Source: Cryptosporangium arvum DSM 44712 (GTDB taxonomy: Bacteria > Actinomycetota > Actinomycetes > Mycobacteriales > Cryptosporangiaceae). Taken from it: a stretch of 64,000 bases of DNA. Numbering within the stretch: the first letter of the stretch is position 1; each line of letters starts with the position of its first letter. The stretch covers positions 5,851,864 to 5,915,863 of the forward strand of contig NZ_KK073874.1 of assembly GCF_000585375.1 (NCBI RefSeq), read 5' to 3'. This document shows positions 1-6,909 of this stretch, piece after piece. The position numbers and the translations under genes are program-made. The notes under the pieces are model-generated. The model had not been told where the DNA came from. It made no database searches and was given only the letters and a program-made list of their open reading frames with translations.

Positions 1-190
1 TGCTCTTCTTGCTCGACGACTTCTCGGCGACCGTCGTCTTCGGCTTCTTCTCGACGGTCTTCTTGTCGACGTACTCGCCGGTGACCGCGCTGCGGCCCTT
101 CTTCACGCTGCTGGTGGTCTTCGCGCTCTTGGTGGCCTTCGTAGCCTTGGTGGCCTTCGTGCTCTTGGTGGCCGTCGCGGTCTTGGCCAT
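1..190 (-). CDS. Lys/Thr/Ala-rich small protein (3' end outside window)
   Basis: The ATG at 188-190 follows a GAGGAG ribosome site. The visible 63 residues begin MAKTATATKSTKATKATK, a basic repeat-like tail resembling histone-like protein tails. They continue into a segment reading RSAVTGEYVDKKTVEKKPKT, a pattern I recall from many small bacterial proteins of unknown function, where RSAVTG is followed by a K-T-T-V element. The gene leaves the window at base 1, so its length is unknown. Nucleic-acid binding is an inference from charge only. Confidence 0.6.
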   Translation of the reverse strand, partial: MAKTATATKSTKATKATKATKSAKTTSSVKKGRSAVTGEYVDKKTVEKKPKTTVAEKSSSKKS

Positions 191-243
191 GGGGGTTCTC
201 CTCAGCATCGGGGGTTCTGCTGTTTTCTGCGTTACCCAATGGT

Positions 244-1137
244 TCACGCTGATGAACTCGCGGCTTTTGCCGTGATCGCCCGCAGCACGAGCCGCGCCGC
301 CGGAGTGGGTTCGTGGCGGCCCGCTCGAGAGAGGACACCGATCCGGCGGACCCCGAGCGCCGGCGCGTCGAGGACCTTGACGCCGGGCGGCAGCTCGTCG
401 GGCAGCGCGAGACCCGGCACGACGGCCGCCGCCAGCCCGGCCGCGACGAGCGCGATCGCGGCCGGGTACTCGAGCACCTCGTGCTCCCGGTCGAGCTCGA
501 CGCCGTGCTGGGCGCAGAGCCGGTCGAGCGCCGCGTGCACGGCCGTACCCGGCGGGCTGCCCACCCACGGCCGTCCGAACGCGGCGGTGAGGTCGGCACC
601 CCAGTCGGGCGGGGTGAGGACGCGGAACGGATCGTCGAGCAGCCACGTGCCGCCGAGACCGGCGCGGTCGGCGTCGGCATAACTCTCGGTCGTGACCAGG
701 TCGACGCCGCCGGCGCGGAGCGCGGCCAGCGCCGGCTCCGGGTCGAGTTCACGCACCGAGACACGGACGTGCGGGGTGGCCGCGTGCACGGCCGCCACGG
801 CCGGCCCCACCAGGTGCTGGATCAGCGTCGGGAACGCGCCGATCACCACCCGGCCGGTGACGTGACCGGTCAACGCGGCCAGGTCGCGCTCGGCCTCGGC
901 CAGCACGACGGCGAGGCGGGCCGCGTGGTCGGCCAGCAGCCGCCCGGCCGGGGTGAGCCCCACCGGCCGTCCGGCCCCGGACCGGTCGAGCAGCGTCACG
1001 CCGGTCTCGGACTCCAGGCGCGCGAGGTGCTGCGACACCGCGGACGGCGTCAGGTGCAGCACCTTCGCGGCGGCGAGGACACCGCCGGCGTCGGCGACCG
1101 CGCGCAGCACGGCGAGCCGGCGAGGATCGAGAGGCAT
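244..1137 (-). CDS. LysR-family transcriptional regulator
   Basis: This 297-residue protein has the usual LysR length. An N-terminal winged helix-turn-helix spans about residues 3-60 (LAVLRAVADAGGVLAAAKVL, then TPSAVSQHLARLESETG). A substrate-binding-like effector domain follows from about residue 90 (VVIGAFPTLIQHLVGPAV). It is transcribed divergently from the cyclase-family hydrolase across 72 bp, the standard arrangement in which a LysR protein controls its neighbour and itself. The effector cannot be read from the sequence. The start MPLDPRRLAVLR fits the family. Confidence 0.9.
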   Translation of the reverse strand: MPLDPRRLAVLRAVADAGGVLAAAKVLHLTPSAVSQHLARLESETGVTLLDRSGAGRPVGLTPAGRLLADHAARLAVVLAEAERDLAALTGHVTGRVVIGAFPTLIQHLVGPAVAAVHAATPHVRVSVRELDPEPALAALRAGGVDLVTTESYADADRAGLGGTWLLDDPFRVLTPPDWGADLTAAFGRPWVGSPPGTAVHAALDRLCAQHGVELDREHEVLEYPAAIALVAAGLAAAVVPGLALPDELPPGVKVLDAPALGVRRIGVLSRAGRHEPTPAARLVLRAITAKAASSSA

Positions 1138-1193
1138 TCAGTGACGCTACAGGGTTGGTGCAGAAATTGTCGTTACTACTACATGCCTCTCGA
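1127..1193. promoter_or_regulatory. Inverted repeat across the LysR/cyclase divergent gap
   Basis: The 11-mer ATGCCTCTCGA occurs on the plus strand at 1183-1193 and on the minus strand at 1127-1137, where it is the LysR start region. The arms are separated by 45 bp and both read Met-Pro-Leu-Asp in their own direction. It could be an operator pair or the trace of a local inverted duplication. No function is proven. Confidence 0.35.
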
Positions 1194-1209
1194 CCGGCAG
1201 GATGACGTC

Positions 1210-1866
1210 ATGAGCCTGATCGACCTCTCGCACGAAATCCGCGCCGGCATGACGACCTACCCGGGTCTGCCGGGGCCGGAGATCACCCCGCACCTCACCC
1301 GGGAAGCGTCCCGGGAGGTGTACGCGCCCGGGGTCGAGTTCGCGATCGACCGCATCACGATGGTCGGCAACACCGGCACGTACCTGGACGCGCCGTTCCA
1401 CCGCTACGAGGGCGGAACCGACCTGGCCGGAGTACCGCTCACGTCGGTGGCGGACCTGCCGACCGTGGTCGTGCGGTGCACCGAGCGCGCGGTCGACGCG
1501 GCCGTCCTGTCCGCCGCGCTCGAATCATCGGTGCGGGGCCACGCCGTGCTGCTGCACACCGGGGGCGACCGGGGCTGGGGGACGCACGCGTACGCCGCGG
1601 ACGCGCCGTACCTGTCCGAGGACGGCGCGCGGTTCCTGGTGGAGGCGGGCGCGGCGCTCGTCGGCATCGACAGCGTGAACATCGACCAGGTGACGCCGGA
1701 GGGGTTCCGGCCCGCGCACTCGCTGCTGCTCGCGGCCGAGATCCCGGTGCTGGAGCACCTCACGAACCTCGGCGCCGTACCCGACACCGGCGCGCGACTG
1801 CACGCCGCGCCGCCGCCGGTACGCAACTTCGGCACGTTCCCGGTGCGCGCCTACGTCGTGGTGTGA
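1210..1866 (+). CDS. Cyclase-family hydrolase (kynurenine formamidase/isatin hydrolase fold)
   Basis: This 218-residue protein matches the cyclase family: MSLIDLSHEI at the N terminus, DAPFHRYEGG, and HTGGDRGWG in the middle. Relatives are metal-dependent amide or lactam hydrolases. The family metal motif H-x-G-T-H-x-D-x-P-x-H reads N-T-G-T-Y-L-D-A-P-F-H here, so two usual histidines are replaced while Asp and the last His remain. Activity or metal use may therefore differ. I chose the ATG at 1210, which has AGGA upstream; an in-frame ATG at 1183 would add nine residues. It is probably controlled by the divergent LysR gene. Confidence 0.8.
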   Translation: MSLIDLSHEIRAGMTTYPGLPGPEITPHLTREASREVYAPGVEFAIDRITMVGNTGTYLDAPFHRYEGGTDLAGVPLTSVADLPTVVVRCTERAVDAAVLSAALESSVRGHAVLLHTGGDRGWGTHAYAADAPYLSEDGARFLVEAGAALVGIDSVNIDQVTPEGFRPAHSLLLAAEIPVLEHLTNLGAVPDTGARLHAAPPPVRNFGTFPVRAYVVV

Positions 1867-1867
1867 C

Positions 1868-2146
1868 GTGGCCGAGGTCGCGGGGTGGGTCGGTGCGCTG
1901 GCGCTGCTGGCCGGGTACGCGCTGCTGTCGCTCGGGCGGATCCCGAGCGGCGGCCGCTACCACGTCTTCAACCTGGTCGGCGCGGCCGGCCTGATCGTCA
2001 ACGGCGCGGCCCACGGCGCCTGGCCGTCGACGATGCTGAACGTGGTGTGGGTGGCGATCGGCGGGGTGGCCCTGGCCCGCCTGCACCGCCGCCCCGAGCC
2101 CGGGTCGCGCTGGCCGACGAGGCCGCGGCCGGAGCGCGCGCCGTGA
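1868..2146 (+). CDS. Small membrane protein, CBU_0592-like
   Basis: This 92-residue protein starts at a GTG one base after the cyclase stop, so it is probably co-transcribed and coupled. It has about three hydrophobic segments (GWVGALALLAGYALLSLG, FNLVGAAGLIVNGAAHG, MLNVVWVAIGGVALARL) and a basic, proline-rich tail. The pattern resembles the CBU_0592-type small integral membrane family, whose function is unknown. The fused cyclase-membrane layout does not suggest a specific transport role. Confidence 0.7.
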   Translation: MAEVAGWVGALALLAGYALLSLGRIPSGGRYHVFNLVGAAGLIVNGAAHGAWPSTMLNVVWVAIGGVALARLHRRPEPGSRWPTRPRPERAP

Positions 2147-2224
2147 CGGAGGATCCACGATCGCGGGGCGTGAAGCGGCGTGTCGCCCTGTCGCCTTCTG
2201 TCTGGGCTTGTTATTTTAACGTCC

Positions 2225-3112
2225 ATGTCGGAGTCGTCGTTCGCCACTGTGGACGCGTTGGTGGCCGCGGCCGGGGTCGGCCGGAGCCCGGCGCGGTTGC
2301 GTCAGCTGCGGTGGGTCGCCGGTGAGCTCGCGGTGTTCGTCGCCCAGCAAGCCGAGGCCGACACGTCGTTCCGGCGGCCGAGAGCACTGCGCGGGTGGTT
2401 CGATCCGGCGTTGATCGGCCCCTTCCTCGCCGCCGCCGACGCGGGCACGCTGCGGCGGCGCGGTTCGGCCGGGCGCCCCTCCGGGGACGCGACCCGCAGC
2501 GTCCGGCGCAGTTGCCTGCGGATCCTCGCCCGCCAGGCCGGGCTCGACGATCCGGTGCCGGACGAGGTGCCGCGCCCCGCTCCCCTGACCCGGGTGGACC
2601 CGGTGCCGGCCGGGATGGCGCTGGGTCATCTCGCGACCAGGGCGGACCGCACCCGGTCGGCGGGGGCCGTGCGCGCGGCCGCGATGGCGGCGGTGACACG
2701 CGAGCTGGGCCTGCGCACCGGGGAGATGGCGGCGCTCACACTGGCCGACGTCGACCTCGCGGCGGGAACGCTGACCTGGCGCCCGGCGGCACCGCGGTCG
2801 GGCCCGTCACCGGAGCCGCGCACCGCGACGCTGACCCGGGTCACGCTGGCCGCGCTGCGCGACTGGCTGGAGGTGCGGCCGGCGCTGGTGACGATGGCGC
2901 CGCGGTCGAAGGCGCTGTGGGTGTCGATCCGCGGCAACCACGACGGGTCGGGGGTGCGCCGTCCGCCGGGGATGCCGCTGCAGCCGAACGGCATCCGCCG
3001 GTCGCACGAGCGCGCGGTCAAGGACTGCAACGTGAACCTGGCCGGGGAGCCGGGGTACGAGCCACTCCCCCGGGTGCCGGGCCGCCTGCGTCCGGACGAG
3101 CCCGAGACCTGA
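2225..3112 (+). CDS. Tyrosine-recombinase-like protein, probably catalytically degenerate
   Basis: This 295-residue protein shows the box I pattern of phage-integrase-type recombinases at about residues 163-180 (ELGLRTGEMAALTLADVDL), with a helical core-binding-like region before it. The expected H-x-x-R box and C-terminal nucleophile Tyr are not recognisable; the end is a short Pro/Arg-rich tail. It may be a worn-out integrase or a DNA-binding derivative. I prefer the ATG at 2225 over an upstream frame extension from 2180. The TATTTT-like sequence just upstream would suit a leaderless transcript. No attachment site was recognised nearby. Confidence 0.6.
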   Translation: MSESSFATVDALVAAAGVGRSPARLRQLRWVAGELAVFVAQQAEADTSFRRPRALRGWFDPALIGPFLAAADAGTLRRRGSAGRPSGDATRSVRRSCLRILARQAGLDDPVPDEVPRPAPLTRVDPVPAGMALGHLATRADRTRSAGAVRAAAMAAVTRELGLRTGEMAALTLADVDLAAGTLTWRPAAPRSGPSPEPRTATLTRVTLAALRDWLEVRPALVTMAPRSKALWVSIRGNHDGSGVRRPPGMPLQPNGIRRSHERAVKDCNVNLAGEPGYEPLPRVPGRLRPDEPET

Positions 3113-3397
3113 GCCGTCCGCGAGGATTCCGCCACCGGCGCTCCGCAGACCGGAGCTGTTCGGGAGAGCTCCGTCGCCGGCGCCCCGTGGCCACGGAGCC
3201 CTCCCGAGGTGGAGCGCACCGACTGTCGCCGCCGCACCGGCGACAGCCGGCCGTGCGCTGCCAGGGCTCAGCTTTCCGACGCGGCGTTTCCTTCGGACAT
3301 CCGAAGAGTTTCGGCGCTGCAACATCTCGAGCCCGGCGGCACGCCCCTCACCGCGGCGATACCGCACCATTTTGCCCATATACGTTACTTTCTATCC

Positions 3398-4924
3398 GTG
3401 TTCATACCTGCTCACGAACACCCGATCCGGGCGCTGGTCCGTGCGGCGGCGCTGCCGCTCGCGCTGGGAGCGGCGCTGACCTTCCCGACCGCGGCGACCG
3501 CCGAGCCACCCCCGGCACCCGGCCAGGCCGGCGGCCCGATGGCGGGTGAGCCTGTTGGCGGCCCGATGGCCGGTGAGCCCGCCGTCGAACCGATGGCCGG
3601 TGAGCCCGCCGTCGAACCGATGACCGGTGAGCCCGCCGTCGAACCGATGACCGAGCCGTGGGTCGAGCCGGCGCCCCCACCCGCACCGGACGAGCTCACC
3701 ACCTCGCTCGGCCCGATCGGGCTCGCGCTCCCCGGGCAGCAGCTCACGCTGGTCGGCACGGGGTTCCGCCCCGGCGAGACCACGCAGGCCACCGCGGACC
3801 CGGCCACCGCGACCGCCACGGCGCTGGGCACCGCGATCGCGTCCGGCGCCGGCGAGGTCAGCCTCACGGTCACGCTCCCGACCGGCTTGGACGTCGGTGA
3901 CCACACGGTCGTCCTGACCGGCGCCGAGGTGACCCGCACCCTGCACGTGCTCACCCCGCCGACCGCGCTCACCAGCAACGGGCCCGACGTCCAGGCCGTG
4001 GCCCTGCCGATCCCGGCCGGTGGCTGGGTGACACTGCTCGACGCCAAGGAGGAGCCGGTCACCCAGGTCAGCAGCCGCGACCAGGGCCTGTACTCGATCG
4101 ACCCCTCCACCGGCCGGGTCACGTTCGCACCGAAGAGCATGTTCTGGGGCGCGGTGCGCCCGGTGCACTTCCGGATCTCCGACGCCGTCGGCCAGACCGT
4201 CCAGGGCACCTGGACGCCGGCCGTGGACGCCCGTCCGCTGCCCTCCGTCCGCACGGCGGAGCGCACGCTCACCGACGCGAGCGGCGGCACCGCCCGGATC
4301 GGCTGCACCGCCGGCCCGATCGCGGTGGTCACGTGCGAGGCCACGCTCACCGCGGTCGTCGGCAGCGAGGACGTCGTCCTGGGCACCGGTACCGGCCAGA
4401 CCGCGACGCCGGTCGTCGGCACCCGGGTCGCGGACGTGACGCTGACCGAGCAGGGCCGCCGCCTGGCCGGGCGCCCCGGCGGCATCGCGGCCGAGGTCAG
4501 CGTGCGGATGTGGGTACCGGACCGGCCCGAACCGTTCGAGGCGACCGGCGAGACCGTGCTGACCGCGCTGACCGTGACCGCGCCGCGCACGATCCGCTAT
4601 CCGGCCGGCGGCCTGGACGTGCCCGAGGCCGACCTGCCCTACCTCAACGCGCTGCGCTCCCGGCTGACCGACGTCACGGCCGTGACGTGCACCGGCGGCA
4701 CCGACGACCAGGGTGACGCGGAGACCAACCGGCAGGTCGCCGAGGACCGCGCCCGCCGGGTCTGCGAGTACCTCACCGCCAACACGATCAGCGGCCAGGT
4801 GCGCGCGGTCGTGCGCAGCGTCGGCGAGGACGACCCGGTGGCCGACAACACGACCGAGGAGGGCCGCACCCGCAACCGCCGCGTCGAGATCGCGTTCAGC
4901 TACGCCGCGGAGCCGAGCAGCTAG
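3398..4924 (+). CDS. Secreted protein with OmpA-like C-terminal domain
   Basis: This 508-residue protein starts at GTG 3398 with a signal peptide (basic start, then AAALPLALGAALTFPTAATA). A Pro/Glu-rich 9-residue repeat of the GEPAVEPM type follows at about residues 50-87. The middle contains an Ig-like segment and a CshA-fibril-like stretch (STGRVTFAPKSMFWG). The last 110 residues form an OmpA/MotB-type fold, with NRQVAEDRARRVCEYL and RTRNRRVEIAF; this fold usually binds peptidoglycan. A cell-envelope adhesin or structural role is inferred. The ORF can be extended upstream to 3209, but only 3398 puts the signal peptide first. Confidence 0.8.
   Translation: MFIPAHEHPIRALVRAAALPLALGAALTFPTAATAEPPPAPGQAGGPMAGEPVGGPMAGEPAVEPMAGEPAVEPMTGEPAVEPMTEPWVEPAPPPAPDELTTSLGPIGLALPGQQLTLVGTGFRPGETTQATADPATATATALGTAIASGAGEVSLTVTLPTGLDVGDHTVVLTGAEVTRTLHVLTPPTALTSNGPDVQAVALPIPAGGWVTLLDAKEEPVTQVSSRDQGLYSIDPSTGRVTFAPKSMFWGAVRPVHFRISDAVGQTVQGTWTPAVDARPLPSVRTAERTLTDASGGTARIGCTAGPIAVVTCEATLTAVVGSEDVVLGTGTGQTATPVVGTRVADVTLTEQGRRLAGRPGGIAAEVSVRMWVPDRPEPFEATGETVLTALTVTAPRTIRYPAGGLDVPEADLPYLNALRSRLTDVTAVTCTGGTDDQGDAETNRQVAEDRARRVCEYLTANTISGQVRAVVRSVGEDDPVADNTTEEGRTRNRRVEIAFSYAAEPSS
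3545..3652 (+). repeat. Four tandem 27-bp units inside the OmpA-like gene
   Basis: Four consecutive 27-bp units encode nine-residue repeats of the GEPAVEPMT type. Units 3 and 4 are identical, unit 2 differs by one base, and unit 1 is diverged. The repeat is in frame, so copy number can change without breaking the gene. It forms a Pro/Glu-rich spacer between the signal peptide and the folded domains. Confidence 0.85.
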
Positions 4925-4927
4925 GGC

Positions 4928-4955
4928 GTGACCTGCGAGCGAGATTCGCAGGCAC
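4928..4955. terminator. Hairpin terminator after the OmpA-like gene
   Basis: The arms CCTGCGA (4932-4938) and TCGCAGG (4946-4952) pair around the loop GCGAGAT, and outer GTG/CAC bases extend the stem past a one-base bulge. There is no strong T-run, as is usual in high-GC actinomycetes. Before the IS insertion it would also have ended the opposing lipoprotein gene. Confidence 0.6.
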
Positions 4956-4957
4956 GG

Positions 4958-4963
4958 CCTAGA
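4958..4963. repeat. Target-site duplication, left copy (CCTAGA)
   Basis: CCTAGA lies immediately outside the left terminal repeat of the insertion sequence and is repeated exactly at 6055-6060. It fits the NCTAGN six-base target known for IS481 of Bordetella pertussis. Confidence 0.9.
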
Positions 4964-6054
4964 TGTTCTGTCCACGGACGTTGGTGACGGTGGGGTTGAC
5001 GTGGCGGAGGACCTCCGGGCAGGTGTGTAGCTGCCAAGCACACACAGCCTGTCGGTCCACGGAGGTCCTCCAGTGCCCCACCGTAATGCCCCGCTGACCG
5101 AACTCGGACGCCTGCGGCTGGCCCGCTGCGTCGTCGATGACCGCTGGTCGTTGCGGCGAGCCGCCGACCGGTTCCAGGTCTCGCCCACCACAGCCGCGCG
5201 CTGGGCCGGCCGCTACCGCCGGCACGGTGCGGACGGTATGACCGACCGGTCCAGCCGTCCGTACCGATCCCCGGCCCGCACCGCCCGGCAGACCGAACGA
5301 AAGATCGTGAAGATCCGGGTCACCAAACGCCTCGGACCAGCACGCATCGCCGCCCGTCTCGGCCTGAACCCCGCCACGGTCCACCGCGTGCTGACCCGCT
5401 ACCGGCTGCCGCGTCTGGCTCACCTCGACCGCGCCACCGGCGTCCGGGTCCGCCGTTACGAACGCGACGCGCCCGGCGACCTGATCCACGTCGACGTCAA
5501 GAAACTCGGCCGGATCCCCGACGGCGGCGGCCACCGCACCCGCGGCCGCTCCGCCGGCAGCCGCAACAAACGGGCCACCACCGGCGCCCGCAAGAACTGC
5601 CATCCGGTGATCGGCTATGCCTATCTGCACACCGCGATCGACGACCACTCCCGGCTGGCCTACACCGAAATCCTGACCGACGAACGCAAAGAGACCGCGA
5701 CCGGCTTCTGGACCCGCGCCCTGGCCTACTTCACCTCCTGCGGGATCACCGTCGCCCGGGTCCTGACCGACAACGGCTCCTGCTACAAGTCCCGCCTCTG
5801 GGCCGACACCCTCACCCACGCCGGGATCGCCCACAAACGGACCCGGCCCTACCGGCCCCAAACCAACGGCAAAGTCGAACGATTCCACCGCACCCTGGCC
5901 GAGGAATGGGCCTACGCCCGCCCCTACCGATCAGAAGCAGAACGCCAGGGCGCATTCGCGCCCTGGCTGCACTTCTACAATCACCACCGCGGCCACACCG
6001 CCCTCGGCGGTCTACCACCCGCGACCCGCGTCACCAACCTCACGGGACAGAACA
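4964..6054 (+). mobile_element. Intact IS481-family insertion sequence (1,091 bp)
   Basis: The element is bounded by 26-bp imperfect inverted repeats at 4964-4989 and 6029-6054, with 22 of 26 positions identical. Both read TGTTCTGTCC at the tip and GTTGGTGACG at the inner end. Exact 6-bp duplications (CCTAGA) flank it. It carries one transposase gene that spans nearly the whole element. The intact frame, near-perfect ends and exact duplication suggest a recent insertion. Confidence 0.92.
5005..5071 (+). promoter_or_regulatory. Stem-loop that could hide the transposase ribosome site
   Basis: GGAGGACCTCCG at 5006-5017 is complementary to CGGAGGTCCTCC at 5060-5071, which contains the GGAGG ribosome site of the transposase starting at GTG 5073. 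Pairing would sequester the site on read-through transcripts. Each arm is also nearly self-palindromic, so a protein operator is an alternative. Confidence 0.5.
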
Positions 6055-6059
6055 CCTAG
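5073..6059 (+). CDS. IS481-family transposase
   Basis: This 328-residue DDE transposase has an N-terminal helix-turn-helix (about residues 21-50: DRWSLRRAADRFQVSPTTAA), a second HTH-like segment (GPARIAARLGLNPATVHRVL), and an integrase-core catalytic domain. The catalytic acids lie in HVDVKKLG, VLTDNGSCYKS and NGKVERFHRTL. The start is GTG with GGAGG eight bases upstream. The stop codon TAG (6057-6059) lies outside the element, in the right target duplication, so the frame is closed only by the CTAG target sequence. Confidence 0.95.
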   Translation: MPHRNAPLTELGRLRLARCVVDDRWSLRRAADRFQVSPTTAARWAGRYRRHGADGMTDRSSRPYRSPARTARQTERKIVKIRVTKRLGPARIAARLGLNPATVHRVLTRYRLPRLAHLDRATGVRVRRYERDAPGDLIHVDVKKLGRIPDGGGHRTRGRSAGSRNKRATTGARKNCHPVIGYAYLHTAIDDHSRLAYTEILTDERKETATGFWTRALAYFTSCGITVARVLTDNGSCYKSRLWADTLTHAGIAHKRTRPYRPQTNGKVERFHRTLAEEWAYARPYRSEAERQGAFAPWLHFYNHHRGHTALGGLPPATRVTNLTGQNT

Positions 6060-6060
6060 A
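6055..6060. repeat. Target-site duplication, right copy (CCTAGA)
   Basis: This is the second exact copy of the 4958-4963 hexamer. Its central CTAG gives TAG stop codons on both strands: one for the transposase on the plus strand and one for the lipoprotein gene on the minus strand. Confidence 0.9.
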
Positions 6061-6646
6061 TCAGTTGCTCGGCGGCGTCGACGCCGCGGACCACCCAGGT
6101 CTTGCCGTTCCACAGCACCCGGATGTCGCAGTCGGCGAAGCTCTTGCCGTCCAGCCGGCCCCGGGGCTGGCCGAGCGGGCTGGTACCCGACCGCGGGCTG
6201 CGGTCGTAAGACACCGCGACCGTCATGACCTGGCCGGCGAAGTTCTCGATCGTGTTCGCCTCACGCACGGTGTAGACGCCGCCCTGCAACGACCCGCCGT
6301 CGTTGTAGTTGTCCTGGATGACGCCGATCGCGGCGGTGCACTCGGTGCACTTGGGGTCGCTGACCGTCCGCAGCAGTTCGACGTCGCCGGTCTGCACGCC
6401 GTAGCTGAGCACCGAGAACCAGTACTCGGTGAACGCGGACGCGCCGACCTGGTCGTGCTGCCCGGCCTCGGGCGACGGCGCGGGTGGCGTCGGCTTCGCG
6501 CTGGAGGGTGCCGCCGACGGTTCGATCACCGGGCCGGAGCCGGAGTCGGAGGAACACGCGGTCAGCGCGGCCACGACGAGGCTCGCGGCGGCCACGACTC
6601 GCGCTGTCCGGGCAGCACGTATCGCACCACCCCGTCTGCCGATCAC
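6056..6646 (-). CDS. Lipoprotein, DUF6318-like
   Basis: This is about 196 residues from GTG 6646; a GTG at 6694 would add 16 residues. The N terminus is a lipoprotein signal (basic RRGGAIRAARTAR, hydrophobic core, lipobox LTAC with Cys31), followed by a Ser/Pro-rich linker. The mature part has SYGVQTGDVELLRTVSDPKC with a nearby C-x-x-C, like the DUF6318 secreted domain of actinobacteria, whose function is unknown. TTAATC eight bases before the GTG at 6646 would suit a leaderless start. The insertion element abuts its stop codon without altering the protein. Confidence 0.75.
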   Translation of the reverse strand: MIGRRGGAIRAARTARVVAAASLVVAALTACSSDSGSGPVIEPSAAPSSAKPTPPAPSPEAGQHDQVGASAFTEYWFSVLSYGVQTGDVELLRTVSDPKCTECTAAIGVIQDNYNDGGSLQGGVYTVREANTIENFAGQVMTVAVSYDRSPRSGTSPLGQPRGRLDGKSFADCDIRVLWNGKTWVVRGVDAAEQLI

Positions 6647-6819
6647 GCCCGGAAGATTAACCCGCCGATAACCGCGAGTGGCGTGTGTTCGCACGAACTG
6701 CGCCCGCTATCAGCTCATTCCCACGGGAACTCCCGAAAACTGTGACCTCCGCGTGACACACGCTGTTTTCAATCGGGAGAAATTCCCACAATGGGTAATC
6801 ACGGAATTGCTCTCCGAAG

Positions 6820-6849
6820 TTGACGCAGCGTTCTGACAGTCTCTACTGC
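6820..6849 (+). promoter_or_regulatory. Candidate promoter for the VWA-domain gene
   Basis: TTGACG at 6820-6825 is followed 18 bases later by TACTGC at 6844-6849, about 60 bp before the ATG at 6910. The minus-10 match is weak. The surrounding gap (6647-6909) is unusually AT-rich for this window and carries no gene. Confidence 0.35.
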
Positions 6850-6909
6850 CAGTAAAGCTACTGATGCGTAGACTCCGGCCACGAGGCCTCGGAGTGGAGG
6901 ACAGCGCAC

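Noticed and set aside
313-1209. Long plus-strand frame running from 313 into the cyclase gene
   Set aside because: Its first 299 codons are the antisense of LysR and Arg-rich without family resemblance; only the part from 1210 is a real protein.
3392-5191. 599-codon minus-strand frame opposite the OmpA-like gene
   Set aside because: It is a GC-driven shadow; the product is Arg/Gly-rich and the sense strand has a signal peptide and OmpA domain. It also runs across the IS boundary.
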